DNA from: Pseudomonas fluorescens
GTDB lineage: Bacteria > Pseudomonadota > Gammaproteobacteria > Pseudomonadales > Pseudomonadaceae
Length of the DNA: 64,000 nt
Reading direction: 5' to 3'
Assembly: GCF_001307275.1 (NCBI RefSeq)
Contig: NZ_CP012831.1
Span: forward strand, 124,001 to 188,000
The translations under genes were made by a program, and so were the position numbers. The notes under the pieces were generated by a model. That model saw nothing but the letters and a program-made list of their open reading frames with translations. It made no database searches and was not told where the DNA came from. Every line of letters starts with the position of its first letter. Position 1 is the stretch's first letter. This document shows positions 26,387-35,689 of this stretch, piece by piece.

Positions 26387-29300
26387 GCATCACCTGACTG
26401 GGCGGATGGAACAGAGGTCGAAGCCGTGGAAACGCGGGCGAAACGCCGGCGAATCTGCACGAAAAACAAAGGAACGAAGAAGATCCCCAACACCGTGGCG
26501 GACAACATGCCGCCCAGCACACCGGTACCAATGGCCTGACGTCCGGCGGAACCGGCGCCGCTACTCAGGGCCAGGGGCAATACACCGAACATGAAGGCCA
26601 GGGACGTCATGAGAATCGGCCTCAGGCGTTGGCGCACGGCGATCAGCGTCGCCTCGCGCAAGCTGTTGCCCTGCTCTTGCAGGTGCTTGGCGAACTCGAC
26701 GATCAGAATCGCGTTCTTGGCGGCCAACCCCACGGTGGTCAATAACCCGACCTGAAAGTAGACATCGTTACTCAAGCCACTGACACGGGTAGCCAGCACC
26801 GCGCCCACCACCCCCAGCGGCACCACCAGCATCACCGAGAAAGGCACCGACCAACTCTCATAGAGCGCAGCGAGGCAGAGGAAAACGAACAGCACCGAAA
26901 TCCCGTACAGCAACGGCGCCTGCGAACCGGAAAGGCGCAACTGATAGGACTGCCCGGTCCACTCGTAGCCGATGCCCTCCGGCAATTGCTTGATCAGCGC
27001 TTCCACCGCATCCATGGCGTCCCCGGAACTGATGCCGGGTGCCGGATCGCCAACCACCTCCATCGAGGCGTTGCCGTTGTAGCGTTCCAGCAACGGCGAG
27101 CCGTAGCTCCACGAACTGCTGGCGAACGAGGAAAACGGCACCATCTCATCGTTGCTGTTGCGCACGAACCAGTGCTCCAGGTCAGCCGCCTGCATCCGTG
27201 CCGCGGCCTCACCCTGGACGTAGACTTTCTTCACGCGCCCCTGGTTGAGGAAGTCATTGACGTAAGTGCCGCCCAACGCCGTGGACAGCGTGGTGTTGAT
27301 GTCGCTGGTGCTCAGGCCCAAGGCCCCGGCCTTGCGATCATCGATGTTGACCTTGAGCTGCGGTGCATCGTCCAGGCCATTGCTGCGAACCCCCAGCAAG
27401 CGAGGGTCCTGGTTGGCCTGCCCGATGAGTTTTTCCCGCGCCGCCACCAGCGCGTCATGTCCCAGGCCGGCGAGGTCCTTGAGTTGCAGGTCGAAGCCGG
27501 ACGTCTGCCCCAGGCCGCGCACGGCCGGCGGTTGCATGACGAACACATTGGCATCGCCGATGCTCGACAGTGCCATGGTCGCGCGTTGGGCGAAGGACGC
27601 CGCATCCTGCCCCGCCCCCGTGCGTTCGCTCCAGTCCTTGAGTCGAATGAATGCACGGGCGCTGTTCTGGCTGTTGCCGTTCATGCCCAGGCCGGAAATG
27701 CTGATCAGTGCTTCGACTTCCGGCTGTTCGAGCAGGTAGCTTTCGAACTGCTTGACCACCGCTTGCGTGCGGCTGTCCGTGGCCCCGACTGGCAACTGCA
27801 CCTGGGCCATGAGAATGCCCTGGTCTTCGTCAGGCAGGAACGAAGTCGGCAGGCTGAAGTAACCGGCGGCCATCGCCAGCAGTACCAGCCCATACACCAG
27901 CCAGCCGACGCGCCCGCGCTGCAAAATGCCCCCCACCTGGCGTTTATAGGCCTCGGCAGCACGCTCGAACGTGCGGTTGAACCAGCCGAAGAATCCGCGT
28001 TGAGGACCATGGCCCTGGCTATCGGACGGCTTGAGCAGGGTCGCGCACAATGCCGGCGTCAGCGTCATGGCGACGAGTACCGAGAGCACCATGGCCGAGA
28101 CGATGGTGACCGAAAACTGCCGGTAGATAACGCCCGTGGAGCCGCCAAAAAACGCCATGGGAATGAACACCGCACTGAGCACCAGGGCGATGCCGACCAG
28201 GGCGCTGGTGATTTCATCCATCGACTGGCGCGTGGCGTCCAGGGCCGACAGCCCCTGCTCGCCCATCACCCGCTCGACGTTTTCCACCACCACAATCGCG
28301 TCGTCCACCAACAGGCCGATGGCCAGGACCATGGCGAACATGGTCAGGGTGTTGATCGAATAACCGAACAGCGCCAGCACGCCGAATGTACCCAGCAGCA
28401 CCACCGGCACCGTGATCGCGGGGATCAACGTGGCCCGCAGGTTCTGCAGGAAAAGGAACATGATCAGCACCACCAGGACAATCGCCTCGCCCAGTGACTT
28501 GACCACCTCTTCGATGGACAGGCTGACAAAAGGCGTGGTGTCGTAGGCAATCACGTTCTTGAGTTGCAGCTCCGTCGGATAGAACGCCTCCAGCTCCTTG
28601 AGCTTGGCCTTCACCGCCTCGCCCACGTTCAGGGCGTTGGCCCCGGCGGCGAGCTGGACGCCCATGGCGGCAGCGGGTTTGCCGTTGAGGGCAGAACTGA
28701 CATCGTAGCTTTCACTGCCCAATTCAACCCGCGCCACATCCCCGAGCAGCACCACCGCACCGTCGCTGGTGGACTTGACCACCACGTTGCGAAACTCTTC
28801 GACGGTTTGCAGCTTGCTACGGGCGCTGATGGTGGCGTTCAACTGCTGACCTTTCACCGCCGGCATGGCGCCGAGTTGACCGGCAGAAACCTCGGTGTTC
28901 TGCGCCTCCAGGGCCGTGCTGACATCCGAAGGCATCAGCGCGTATTTTTCCAGCAGGGCCGGGTCCAGCCAGATGCGCATGGCATAGCCGGAACCCAATG
29001 TCTGCACGTCGCCGACGCCGTCGATGCGGCTGATGGAATCGAGCAGGGTGCTGGAAATGTAATCGCCGATCTGCGTGCCGGTGACGCCGGGATTGTCGGA
29101 GGCCAGGGCGGCAATCATCAGGAAGTCCGAACCGCCCTTGGTCACGGTCAGGCCCTCGCTCTGCACCGACTGCGGCAGCCTCGACTCGGCCTGTTGCAGC
29201 TTGTTCTGCACCTGCATCTGGGCCACGTCCGGGTTGGTACCGGCGGTGAAGGTCAGGCTGATGCTGGCGCTGCCATCCGAGCTGCTGGAGGCCGACATGT

Positions 29301-29535
29301 AGGTCAGGTTGTCCAGGCCCTTCATTTGCTGTTCGATGACCTGGGTCACCGAGTCTTCGACGGTCTTGGCCGAGGCGCCGGTGTAGGTCGCGGAAATACG
29401 CACCGTCGGCGGCGCGATGTCCGGGTACTGTTCCAAGGGCAACTGACTGATGGACAAGGCGCCAGCGAGCATGATGACGATGGCGATGACCCAGGCGAAA
29501 ATCGGTCGATCGATAAAGAAGCGCGCCATGTTCAA
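26383..29535 (-). CDS. RND multidrug efflux transporter (AcrB/MexB family)
   Basis: The 1,050-residue inner-membrane pump starts [20 protein letters not shown], the canonical HAE1 N terminus. It has the proton-relay aspartate pair in [17 protein letters not shown] (near residue 405) and two large periplasmic loops. It exports hydrophobic or amphipathic compounds by proton antiport. The gene is translationally coupled on both sides, to the adaptor gene upstream and the outer-membrane gene downstream. Substrates cannot be inferred, but the divergent baeSR pair makes envelope or solvent stress a likely inducer. Confidence 0.94.
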   Translation of the reverse strand: MNMARFFIDRPIFAWVIAIVIMLAGALSISQLPLEQYPDIAPPTVRISATYTGASAKTVEDSVTQVIEQQMKGLDNLTYMSASSSSDGSASISLTFTAGTNPDVAQMQVQNKLQQAESRLPQSVQSEGLTVTKGGSDFLMIAALASDNPGVTGTQIGDYISSTLLDSISRIDGVGDVQTLGSGYAMRIWLDPALLEKYALMPSDVSTALEAQNTEVSAGQLGAMPAVKGQQLNATISARSKLQTVEEFRNVVVKSTSDGAVVLLGDVARVELGSESYDVSSALNGKPAAAMGVQLAAGANALNVGEAVKAKLKELEAFYPTELQLKNVIAYDTTPFVSLSIEEVVKSLGEAIVLVVLIMFLFLQNLRATLIPAITVPVVLLGTFGVLALFGYSINTLTMFAMVLAIGLLVDDAIVVVENVERVMGEQGLSALDATRQSMDEITSALVGIALVLSAVFIPMAFFGGSTGVIYRQFSVTIVSAMVLSVLVAMTLTPALCATLLKPSDSQGHGPQRGFFGWFNRTFERAAEAYKRQVGGILQRGRVGWLVYGLVLLAMAAGYFSLPTSFLPDEDQGILMAQVQLPVGATDSRTQAVVKQFESYLLEQPEVEALISISGLGMNGNSQNSARAFIRLKDWSERTGAGQDAASFAQRATMALSSIGDANVFVMQPPAVRGLGQTSGFDLQLKDLAGLGHDALVAAREKLIGQANQDPRLLGVRSNGLDDAPQLKVNIDDRKAGALGLSTSDINTTLSTALGGTYVNDFLNQGRVKKVYVQGEAAARMQAADLEHWFVRNSNDEMVPFSSFASSSWSYGSPLLERYNGNASMEVVGDPAPGISSGDAMDAVEALIKQLPEGIGYEWTGQSYQLRLSGSQAPLLYGISVLFVFLCLAALYESWSVPFSVMLVVPLGVVGAVLATRVSGLSNDVYFQVGLLTTVGLAAKNAILIVEFAKHLQEQGNSLREATLIAVRQRLRPILMTSLAFMFGVLPLALSSGAGSAGRQAIGTGVLGGMLSATVLGIFFVPLFFVQIRRRFARVSTASTSVPSAQSGDA

Positions 29536-30725
29536 CCCTCCTGCGCAATGGCAACAGGCGTTGCTTTCTGCGTACGGCTGCGGGTACCGGCGTTCTGTAC
29601 CACGACGCTTTCACCGACGCGGACTTTCTGCCCGCCCTCGACAATCACCTGGTCTCCCGCGTTCAACCCCGCCGTGACCCACCACTGGTTATCCACGGCG
29701 CGGTCGATGGTCAGCATGCGCTGCTCGACCTTGCCATTGACCACCACCAGGGCCGAAGTCGCACCGCTGGCACTGCGGGTCACCGCCTTCTGCGGAATCA
29801 GGATGGCCTGGTCATCCCGCGCCTGCTCCAGCACCGCCCGCACGTACATGCCCGGCAGCAACAGTCGGTCCGGGTTGGCGATTTGCGCCCGCAGGGTCAC
29901 CGTGCCAGTGCCCTCATTGACGCTGACCCCACTGAACTTCAAACGGCCTTCATGGCCGTAGGTGCTGCCGTCATCGAGCTTGAGACTGATCCGCGCCTCA
30001 CCTTCGCCATTGCTCCGGAGCACACCGCTGGCCAGGTCGCGCTTGAGACGCAACAGCTCGGTGGTCGATTGGGTGACGTCTACATACATCGGGTCCAACT
30101 GCTGCACCGTGGTCAGTGCGCTGTCCTGGTTGGCCACCACCAGCGCGCCAGGCGTGACCGTCGAGGTTTCGATGCGCCCACTGACGGGGGAACCGATGCG
30201 GGTATACGCCAGGTTGATGCGCGCGGTGTCGACATCGGCCTGGGCCACTTGCAATTCGGCTTCGGCAGTCAGCAGGCTGGCCTGGGCATCTTCGTTGTCC
30301 TGCTGGCTGATGGCATCGATCTTCGCCAACTGTGCGTCACGCTTGGCCGTGGCCTGGGCCGACTTCAACGTGGCGCGGGCCTTGGCCAGGTTCGCCTGGG
30401 CTTGCGCCAATGCGGCCTTGTAGGAGGCTGCGTCCAATTGGTACAGCGCCTGCCCGGCCTTGACCTCGGCCCCTTCGACAAACAAGCGCTGCTGGACGAT
30501 ACCGCCGACCTGCGGGCGTATCTCGGCGACCATGAACGCCTGGGTGCGTCCGGCCAGCTCAGTGGTCAGTGCCTGGCTTTGCGGCTGCACGGTGATCACC
30601 GACACCTTGGGCGGTTCGGGCGTGGGTGCCGATTCGCCGGAGCAACCGCCCAACAGGAACAAAACGATCAAGCACACCAGGATGGCGGCGGTCACCAGGG
30701 ATTTGGCGAATAATTTGGTCGACAT
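29532..30725 (-). CDS. RND periplasmic adaptor lipoprotein (MexA/AcrA family)
   Basis: The 397-residue membrane-fusion protein has a lipoprotein signal peptide (FLLGGCSG, lipid cysteine near residue 28). A lipoyl/hairpin region is rich in alanine-glutamine coiled-coil heptads (about residues 95-170), followed by beta-barrel and membrane-proximal domains. It bridges the RND pump and outer-membrane channel. It is the first gene of the operon, divergent from baeS by 145 bases, so its promoter lies in that shared interval. Confidence 0.92.
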   Translation of the reverse strand: MSTKLFAKSLVTAAILVCLIVLFLLGGCSGESAPTPEPPKVSVITVQPQSQALTTELAGRTQAFMVAEIRPQVGGIVQQRLFVEGAEVKAGQALYQLDAASYKAALAQAQANLAKARATLKSAQATAKRDAQLAKIDAISQQDNEDAQASLLTAEAELQVAQADVDTARINLAYTRIGSPVSGRIETSTVTPGALVVANQDSALTTVQQLDPMYVDVTQSTTELLRLKRDLASGVLRSNGEGEARISLKLDDGSTYGHEGRLKFSGVSVNEGTGTVTLRAQIANPDRLLLPGMYVRAVLEQARDDQAILIPQKAVTRSASGATSALVVVNGKVEQRMLTIDRAVDNQWWVTAGLNAGDQVIVEGGQKVRVGESVVVQNAGTRSRTQKATPVAIAQEG

Positions 30726-30870
30726 AAATGCCTCTGCAAGACGGATGGTTCAAGCCAGGCGCCATACTGCGAGGCAAATGTGCAGGAAAATTGAAGATTG
30801 CCCGCCGCCCTTGAATCTTCATCGCGCCAGGGCCTAAATGGTCGGGCCATTCATCGAACTGCCCGAGCCC

Positions 30871-32256
30871 ATGAAACTGAGCATCTCCACCAAGCTGTTT
30901 ATTGCCGTACTGGCCAGCGTGCTGTTCGTCATCCTGAGCATGGGGGTGACCAACGGCTGGAGCTTCGGCAAAGGCTTTCTGGACTACCTCAACGAACAGG
31001 CCCTGGTGCGCATGACGCCGGTACTGCCGCGCCTGGCCAGCGCCTACGAGCGCGAAGGCGACTGGGAATTCCTGCGCAACCAGCCGGATCGCTGGTTCGA
31101 GCTCCTGCGTCCGGAACCGGGCGAAAACACCACCCACCCAGAGCGCCCACCCATGTCGATGTCCGACCTGACCGGCGCGGTGTTTCGCATCGCTCTGCTG
31201 GATCAGCAGAAACAGTTGGTCATGGGCTACTCGGCGATTGCCGACGACGCCCTGATGCGCCCGATCGAGGTCGCCGGCAAAACCGTCGGCTGGCTGGCGG
31301 TGACGCCGTTCCAGAACGTGACCGAGGCTGGCGGTGAACGCTTTCGTCAGTATCTGGTGCGCACCAGCCTGGCCGTGGGCGTGCTCTCGTTGCTGTTGGC
31401 GATGCTGATTGCCTGGTGGATCGCCCGTACCCTGCTTGACCCGGTCAAGCGAGTGGCCGCCGCCACGCACCGGTTGGCCGCCGGGGAATACAGCAACCGC
31501 GTATCGGTGGCCTCCAATGACGAAGTCGGTCAGTTGGCCCGAGACTTCAACCAGCTGGCGCATACGCTGGAACGCAACGAGAAAATGCGCAGGGAATTCA
31601 TGGCCGATGTGTCCCACGAACTGCGCACCCCGTTGTCGGTATTGCGCGGTGAGCTGGAAGCCATCGAAGACGGCGTGCGCACCCTCGACCCGTCCTCGAT
31701 GAAATCGCTGCAAGGCGAAGTCAGCATGCTCAGCAAGCTGGTGGATGATCTCTACGAACTGTCCCTGGCCGATGTTGGCGCGCTGACCTACCGCAAGAGC
31801 GAATGCGATCTCAACGAACTGCTGGACAGTTGCGTGACGATGTTCCTGGAGCGTTGCAATGCCCGGCATCTGCGTTTGAAGCTGGAGCTGCCGACAACGC
31901 CGCTACGGTTGGAGGCCGACCCCAAACGCTTGCAGCAACTGTTCAGCAACCTGTTGGAAAATGCCGTGCGTTATACCGACGAGGGTGGCGTGCTGCGCAT
32001 AAGTGCCGCCAACGAGGCCGATGTCGTGCGCATCGATTTTCTCGACTCCGGCCCCGGGGTCGATGCGGATCAATTGCCGCGACTGTTCGAGCGTTTTTAC
32101 CGCGGCGAAACCTCACGCAATCGCGCCAGTGGCGGCGCCGGCCTGGGATTGGCCATCTGTCACAGCATCGCCCTGGCCCATGGCGGCAGCCTCAGCGCCG
32201 ATCACTCGCCTTTGGGCGGCCTTTGGCTGACCCTGCGCCTGCCTCGGAACGCCTGA
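30871..32256 (+). CDS. baeS: BaeS-like sensor histidine kinase
   Basis: The 461-residue protein has a transmembrane segment (residues about 8-26), a periplasmic sensor region that aligns with E. coli BaeS (FLDYLNEQ ... GDWEFLRN), and a second membrane span (165-185). HAMP, a HisKA domain with the phospho-accepting histidine in MADVSHELRTPL (H249), and a HATPase with GLGLAI follow. BaeS senses envelope damage and phosphorylates BaeR. The start at 30871 (MKLSISTKLF) matches homologues; an in-frame ATG at 30838 is less likely. It is divergent from the efflux operon and four bases from baeR. Confidence 0.88.
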   Translation: MKLSISTKLFIAVLASVLFVILSMGVTNGWSFGKGFLDYLNEQALVRMTPVLPRLASAYEREGDWEFLRNQPDRWFELLRPEPGENTTHPERPPMSMSDLTGAVFRIALLDQQKQLVMGYSAIADDALMRPIEVAGKTVGWLAVTPFQNVTEAGGERFRQYLVRTSLAVGVLSLLLAMLIAWWIARTLLDPVKRVAAATHRLAAGEYSNRVSVASNDEVGQLARDFNQLAHTLERNEKMRREFMADVSHELRTPLSVLRGELEAIEDGVRTLDPSSMKSLQGEVSMLSKLVDDLYELSLADVGALTYRKSECDLNELLDSCVTMFLERCNARHLRLKLELPTTPLRLEADPKRLQQLFSNLLENAVRYTDEGGVLRISAANEADVVRIDFLDSGPGVDADQLPRLFERFYRGETSRNRASGGAGLGLAICHSIALAHGGSLSADHSPLGGLWLTLRLPRNA

Positions 32257-32259
32257 ACC

Positions 32260-32943
32260 ATGAGCAACGACAACCCGATCCTGATCGTCGAAGACGAACC
32301 CAAGCTGGCGGCGTTGATGCGCGACTACCTGATCGCCGCTGGCTACGCGACCCAATGCCTGGACAATGGCCTTCAAGTGGTGCCGGCGGTACGGGCCAGC
32401 GAGCCGCGGTTGATCCTGCTCGACCTGATGCTGCCGGGACGCGACGGCCTGCAAGTGTGCCAGGAGCTGCGCAGCTTCAGCGCCGTGCCGATCATCATGA
32501 TCACCGCCCGCGTGGAGGAAGTGGATCGCCTGCTCGGGCTGGACCTGGGGGCTGACGACTACATCTGCAAACCCTTCAGCCCGCGTGAAGTGGTGGCCAG
32601 GGTCAAGGCGATCCTGCGGCGCAGCCCACAACTTGTCGCCGCAGCGCCAGCACGCCTGCTGATCGACGAAGACCGCTACCAGGCGTCACTCGATGGCATA
32701 GCCCTGGACCTGACGCCCTTGGAACTGCGCCTGCTCAGCACCCTGGCCCAGTCCCCGGGGCGGGTGTTTTCCCGGGATCAACTGCTCGACCGGATCTATT
32801 CCGATCATCGGGTGGTCACTGATCGCACCATCGATAGCCATATCCGTAATCTGCGGCGCAAGCTCGAACAGGCTTGCCCGGGAGAGCAGCCGATCGAGTC
32901 GTTGTATGGTGTGGGTTATCGGTTTCAGCTCGGCGAATCCTGA
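32260..32943 (+). CDS. baeR: BaeR-like response regulator
   Basis: The 227-residue OmpR-family regulator has a receiver domain with acidic pocket (VEDEP), phospho-acceptor aspartate in [11 protein letters not shown] and conserved lysine (CKPFSP). A winged-helix output domain ends in [15 protein letters not shown] and GVGYRFQL. It is co-transcribed with baeS (three-base gap). By analogy to BaeR-mdtABC and AdeR-adeABC it most probably activates the divergent efflux operon at 24,989-30,725. Confidence 0.92.
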   Translation: MSNDNPILIVEDEPKLAALMRDYLIAAGYATQCLDNGLQVVPAVRASEPRLILLDLMLPGRDGLQVCQELRSFSAVPIIMITARVEEVDRLLGLDLGADDYICKPFSPREVVARVKAILRRSPQLVAAAPARLLIDEDRYQASLDGIALDLTPLELRLLSTLAQSPGRVFSRDQLLDRIYSDHRVVTDRTIDSHIRNLRRKLEQACPGEQPIESLYGVGYRFQLGES

Positions 32944-32964
32944 AGCGTCGCGTTGAAATCGAGC

Positions 32965-33414
32965 TTATTGTTCTGCCGAATAGATAACGGTTTGTGCCCT
33001 GTCACCCCCAGCAGGCCGACGAGTGAAGTAGGTGTCGCCTTCGTCGGTCTGGATCTCGTAGTCGGCCTTGCTGGCGACCCGACTCGATGCATCGCTGTGC
33101 TTGATGATTTTCAGCACCCGCTGGAACTTCACGCCTTGCGTGCCGTTCTGGGCGGGGCCGGTGAGCACATTGACCTTCTGGAACCAGCCTTCCTGCTTTT
33201 TGTTCGACACCAGGGTGCCGCTCAGCGCTTCAAAACGTTCGAGACGGGTAAACCCCCAGAGTGTCGGCTCCTCGACCACTTTGCCCGGGGTGGCGGAACC
33301 CGTGAAGACAAACAGGTTAAGGCTCGGATTGTCTTCGCAGAAGAAGTCATAAGGCACCAGACCGTCGACCATTCTCTTGCCGGGAACGAAACCCTTCTTA
33401 TGAACCAGAAACAT
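32965..33414 (-). CDS. Conserved hypothetical protein (149 aa)
   Basis: I do not recognise a family. The protein is soluble-looking with no signal peptide and is rich in lysine, phenylalanine and glycine, with short beta-strand-like stretches (NLFVFTGSA, YEIQTDEGDTYFT). The start at 33414 is set by GGAGGTG six bases upstream; an in-frame ATG at 33426 lacks such a site. It is transcribed alone between baeR (convergent) and the CpxA-like kinase gene. The strong ribosome-binding site and good codon usage argue that it is real. Confidence 0.7.
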   Translation of the reverse strand: MFLVHKKGFVPGKRMVDGLVPYDFFCEDNPSLNLFVFTGSATPGKVVEEPTLWGFTRLERFEALSGTLVSNKKQEGWFQKVNVLTGPAQNGTQGVKFQRVLKIIKHSDASSRVASKADYEIQTDEGDTYFTRRPAGGDRAQTVIYSAEQ

Positions 33415-33521
33415 GAGCACCTCCACGCTGAAGCATCAGCAAACGCTGCGTAAATTTGAGCGCAAAGTCTACTGAGGCGGGGCGTACAGGGCCGTCAAGC
33501 CAATGTAATATCGTGTAAAGA

Positions 33522-34784
33522 TCACGCCCTGCGAGGCAAGCTGATTTCCACCGTCAGCCCACCGGACGGCTCGTTGCGCGCCAGGATAGAGCCACCGTGG
33601 ATCTCCACGGCCCTTGAGGCAATGGCCAGGCCCAGGCCGAAGCCGGCACTGACTTCGTTCAAGCCACGTTCGAACGGGTTGAAGATGCTCTGTAGCCGCG
33701 AATGCTCAACACCCGTGCCCTGATCGCTGATCTGTACCACCAGGCCATCTGCGGCGCCATTGACCTCGGCCACGACCATCACCGTGGTGTTTGGCCGGGT
33801 ATGACGCACCGCGTTTCGAATGACGTTCTCGAAACACCGATACAACAGCTCACCGCTGACCCGACTGACAAACGCCGGGCACGCCTGCAAGGTGACCTGG
33901 CAGCCTTTCATTTGCGCTTCGAATCGAGCGTCCTCGACGATCACCGACAACAATTCGACGACATCGATTGGCTCGCGCTCGATACTCTCCGGTCGCCCCT
34001 GCAGGCGTGCCAGGGTCAACAACGCCTCGATCAGCGTGTCCATGCGCACCGACTCACGGTCGATGCGCTCCACCATTTCCAGGCGAGCCGGATCTTGCTG
34101 CAGCAGCCCGATGGCCACTTGCATGCGGGTCAGCGGTGAGCGCAATTCGTGGGAGATGTCGTGCAACAAGTGTTGCTGGGCGTCTACCAACAGTTTCAAC
34201 TGGTTGGCCATTCGGTCGCAGTCTTCTGCCAGATCGACGATCTCATCACGTCGCGCGCCCATGATCGGCTTGACCCGGGTCTCGAAGCGCCCCTGGGCCA
34301 CGTCACTCATGGCGCGTCGAAGATAGGCCAGCGGCCATGCCAGGTAGAACGCCATGTAACCGCTGAACAGCGCACTCATGACCGTGCCGATGATCAACGG
34401 CGTCCAGTGGCTCGGCCCCCTGTCGCCTTCTTTGCCCAGGGGATGGGTTGATTTGAGCGACAGCACGATGCCGTCCTTGCTGATGACCGATCGCTCATAG
34501 GCCGGTTGCGGCACTGGCGTGCCGGCCAACAGCTGACCCGCGCTGTCATAGACACCAACGGCCTGGTCATCCGGGTGTTCCCACACCGCCAGCAGTTGCC
34601 GGCCCGACTCGATGCCAAACTGTCGCAATAGCTGCTCTTCAGTGGCCAGGACCGTTTCCAGATGAGGATCACCCGGCCTGGAACTGCCCATGACCAGGAA
34701 GCCCAGCCCGACCAGAAACGTCAAGCTGGTGGCGAGCCAGAACGCCAGGAACAGTTTCCAGAACAGCCGGCTGGGCTTCATCAT
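33522..34784 (-). CDS. CpxA-like sensor histidine kinase
   Basis: The 420-residue protein has two membrane spans (about 9-32 and 128-150) flanking a periplasmic sensor of about 95 residues, HAMP, HisKA with H212 in LLHDISHELRSPL, and a HATPase domain ending GFGLGLAIASRAVEIHGGSI. The general form matches CpxA/RstB-type kinases. Its start overlaps the response-regulator stop (ATGA), so the pair is co-translated. Because the pair is divergent from the BamA paralogue gene, a role in sensing outer-membrane assembly problems is attractive but only inferred from position. Confidence 0.87.
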   Translation of the reverse strand: MMKPSRLFWKLFLAFWLATSLTFLVGLGFLVMGSSRPGDPHLETVLATEEQLLRQFGIESGRQLLAVWEHPDDQAVGVYDSAGQLLAGTPVPQPAYERSVISKDGIVLSLKSTHPLGKEGDRGPSHWTPLIIGTVMSALFSGYMAFYLAWPLAYLRRAMSDVAQGRFETRVKPIMGARRDEIVDLAEDCDRMANQLKLLVDAQQHLLHDISHELRSPLTRMQVAIGLLQQDPARLEMVERIDRESVRMDTLIEALLTLARLQGRPESIEREPIDVVELLSVIVEDARFEAQMKGCQVTLQACPAFVSRVSGELLYRCFENVIRNAVRHTRPNTTVMVVAEVNGAADGLVVQISDQGTGVEHSRLQSIFNPFERGLNEVSAGFGLGLAIASRAVEIHGGSILARNEPSGGLTVEISLPRRA

Positions 34785-35464
34785 TCGGCGATCAACAGGT
34801 AACCGAGGCCCCGCACGCTCTGGATCCAGGCCTTGGCATCGGGGCGCGGTCCCAGCTTGTGGCGAATGCTGCTGATGTGCACATCGATGCGTCGGTCATA
34901 GCGAGTCAAGGGACAACCCAGGGCATTGAGCGACAGGTTCTGTTTGCTCACCACTTGCCCGGCACAGCGGGCCAGTTCCTCGAGCAAACTGAACTCGGTG
35001 CTGGTCACCCCCAGCTCGCGCCCCTGCCAGAGCGCCTGGCGCTTGCCGGGCCACAGGACCAGCGGCCCGGTCCTGATCACTTCGCTGGATGGCCGATCCG
35101 CTGGCTGCACCCGGCGCATGATCGCCCGCAAACGCGCCACCAGCTCCCCCGGCGAACTGGGCTTGGGCACATAGTCATCGGCGCCCAGCTCCAGGCCGGT
35201 GATCTTGTCGATGTTGTCGCCACGAGCTGTCAGCAACACCACCGGCACCTGGCTCACGGCCCGAATGCGCCTGAGCACCTCGATACCCGACAACCGCGGC
35301 AGCATCACGTCCAGCACCACGATGCTATAGCGACCGGACAGCGCTTGCACCTCGCCCTCCTCCCCTGTGTGCACGGCAGTCGCCTCAAAGCCTTCGCGCT
35401 CCAGGTATTGGCTGAGCATTCCCGTCAGTTCCTGGTCATCGTCGACTAGCAATACAGAGATCAT
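34781..35464 (-). CDS. CpxR-like response regulator
   Basis: The 227-residue OmpR-type regulator begins MISVLLVDDDQELTGML. It has the phospho-acceptor aspartate in VVLDVMLPRLSG, the conserved lysine in YVPKPSSPGEL and a winged-helix domain with RYDRRIDVHISSIRHKLG. An upstream in-frame ATG (35533) is rejected because receiver domains begin at MISVLL. It lies first in the operon with the kinase and 225 bases from the divergent BamA-like gene. Confidence 0.9.
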   Translation of the reverse strand: MISVLLVDDDQELTGMLSQYLEREGFEATAVHTGEEGEVQALSGRYSIVVLDVMLPRLSGIEVLRRIRAVSQVPVVLLTARGDNIDKITGLELGADDYVPKPSSPGELVARLRAIMRRVQPADRPSSEVIRTGPLVLWPGKRQALWQGRELGVTSTEFSLLEELARCAGQVVSKQNLSLNALGCPLTRYDRRIDVHISSIRHKLGPRPDAKAWIQSVRGLGYLLIAE

Positions 35465-35689
35465 GGGACGCTCTTGAGTAGGTGTCGGCCCATTATCGCC
35501 CGTGTGCCGCGTACCGTCATCGCCACGGGCCAACCTTTACCTAACTTGACATTGGGTTAACCGCACCAAACGCAGCGAACTTTTATGCTTGCTCGCCACC
35601 AGCCCGCTCGCTCCCGCGGTGACTCGTCTTGCGGTGAGATATCCGCGTCCACCTACACCACCTGTCGATGTGTTCTGGATAAGATCTTG

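Noticed and set aside
26986..29961. Two long plus-strand frames (503 and 465 codons)
   Set aside because: They are antisense to the RND pump and adaptor genes, rich in His/Gln/Arg, without motifs or ribosome-binding sites.
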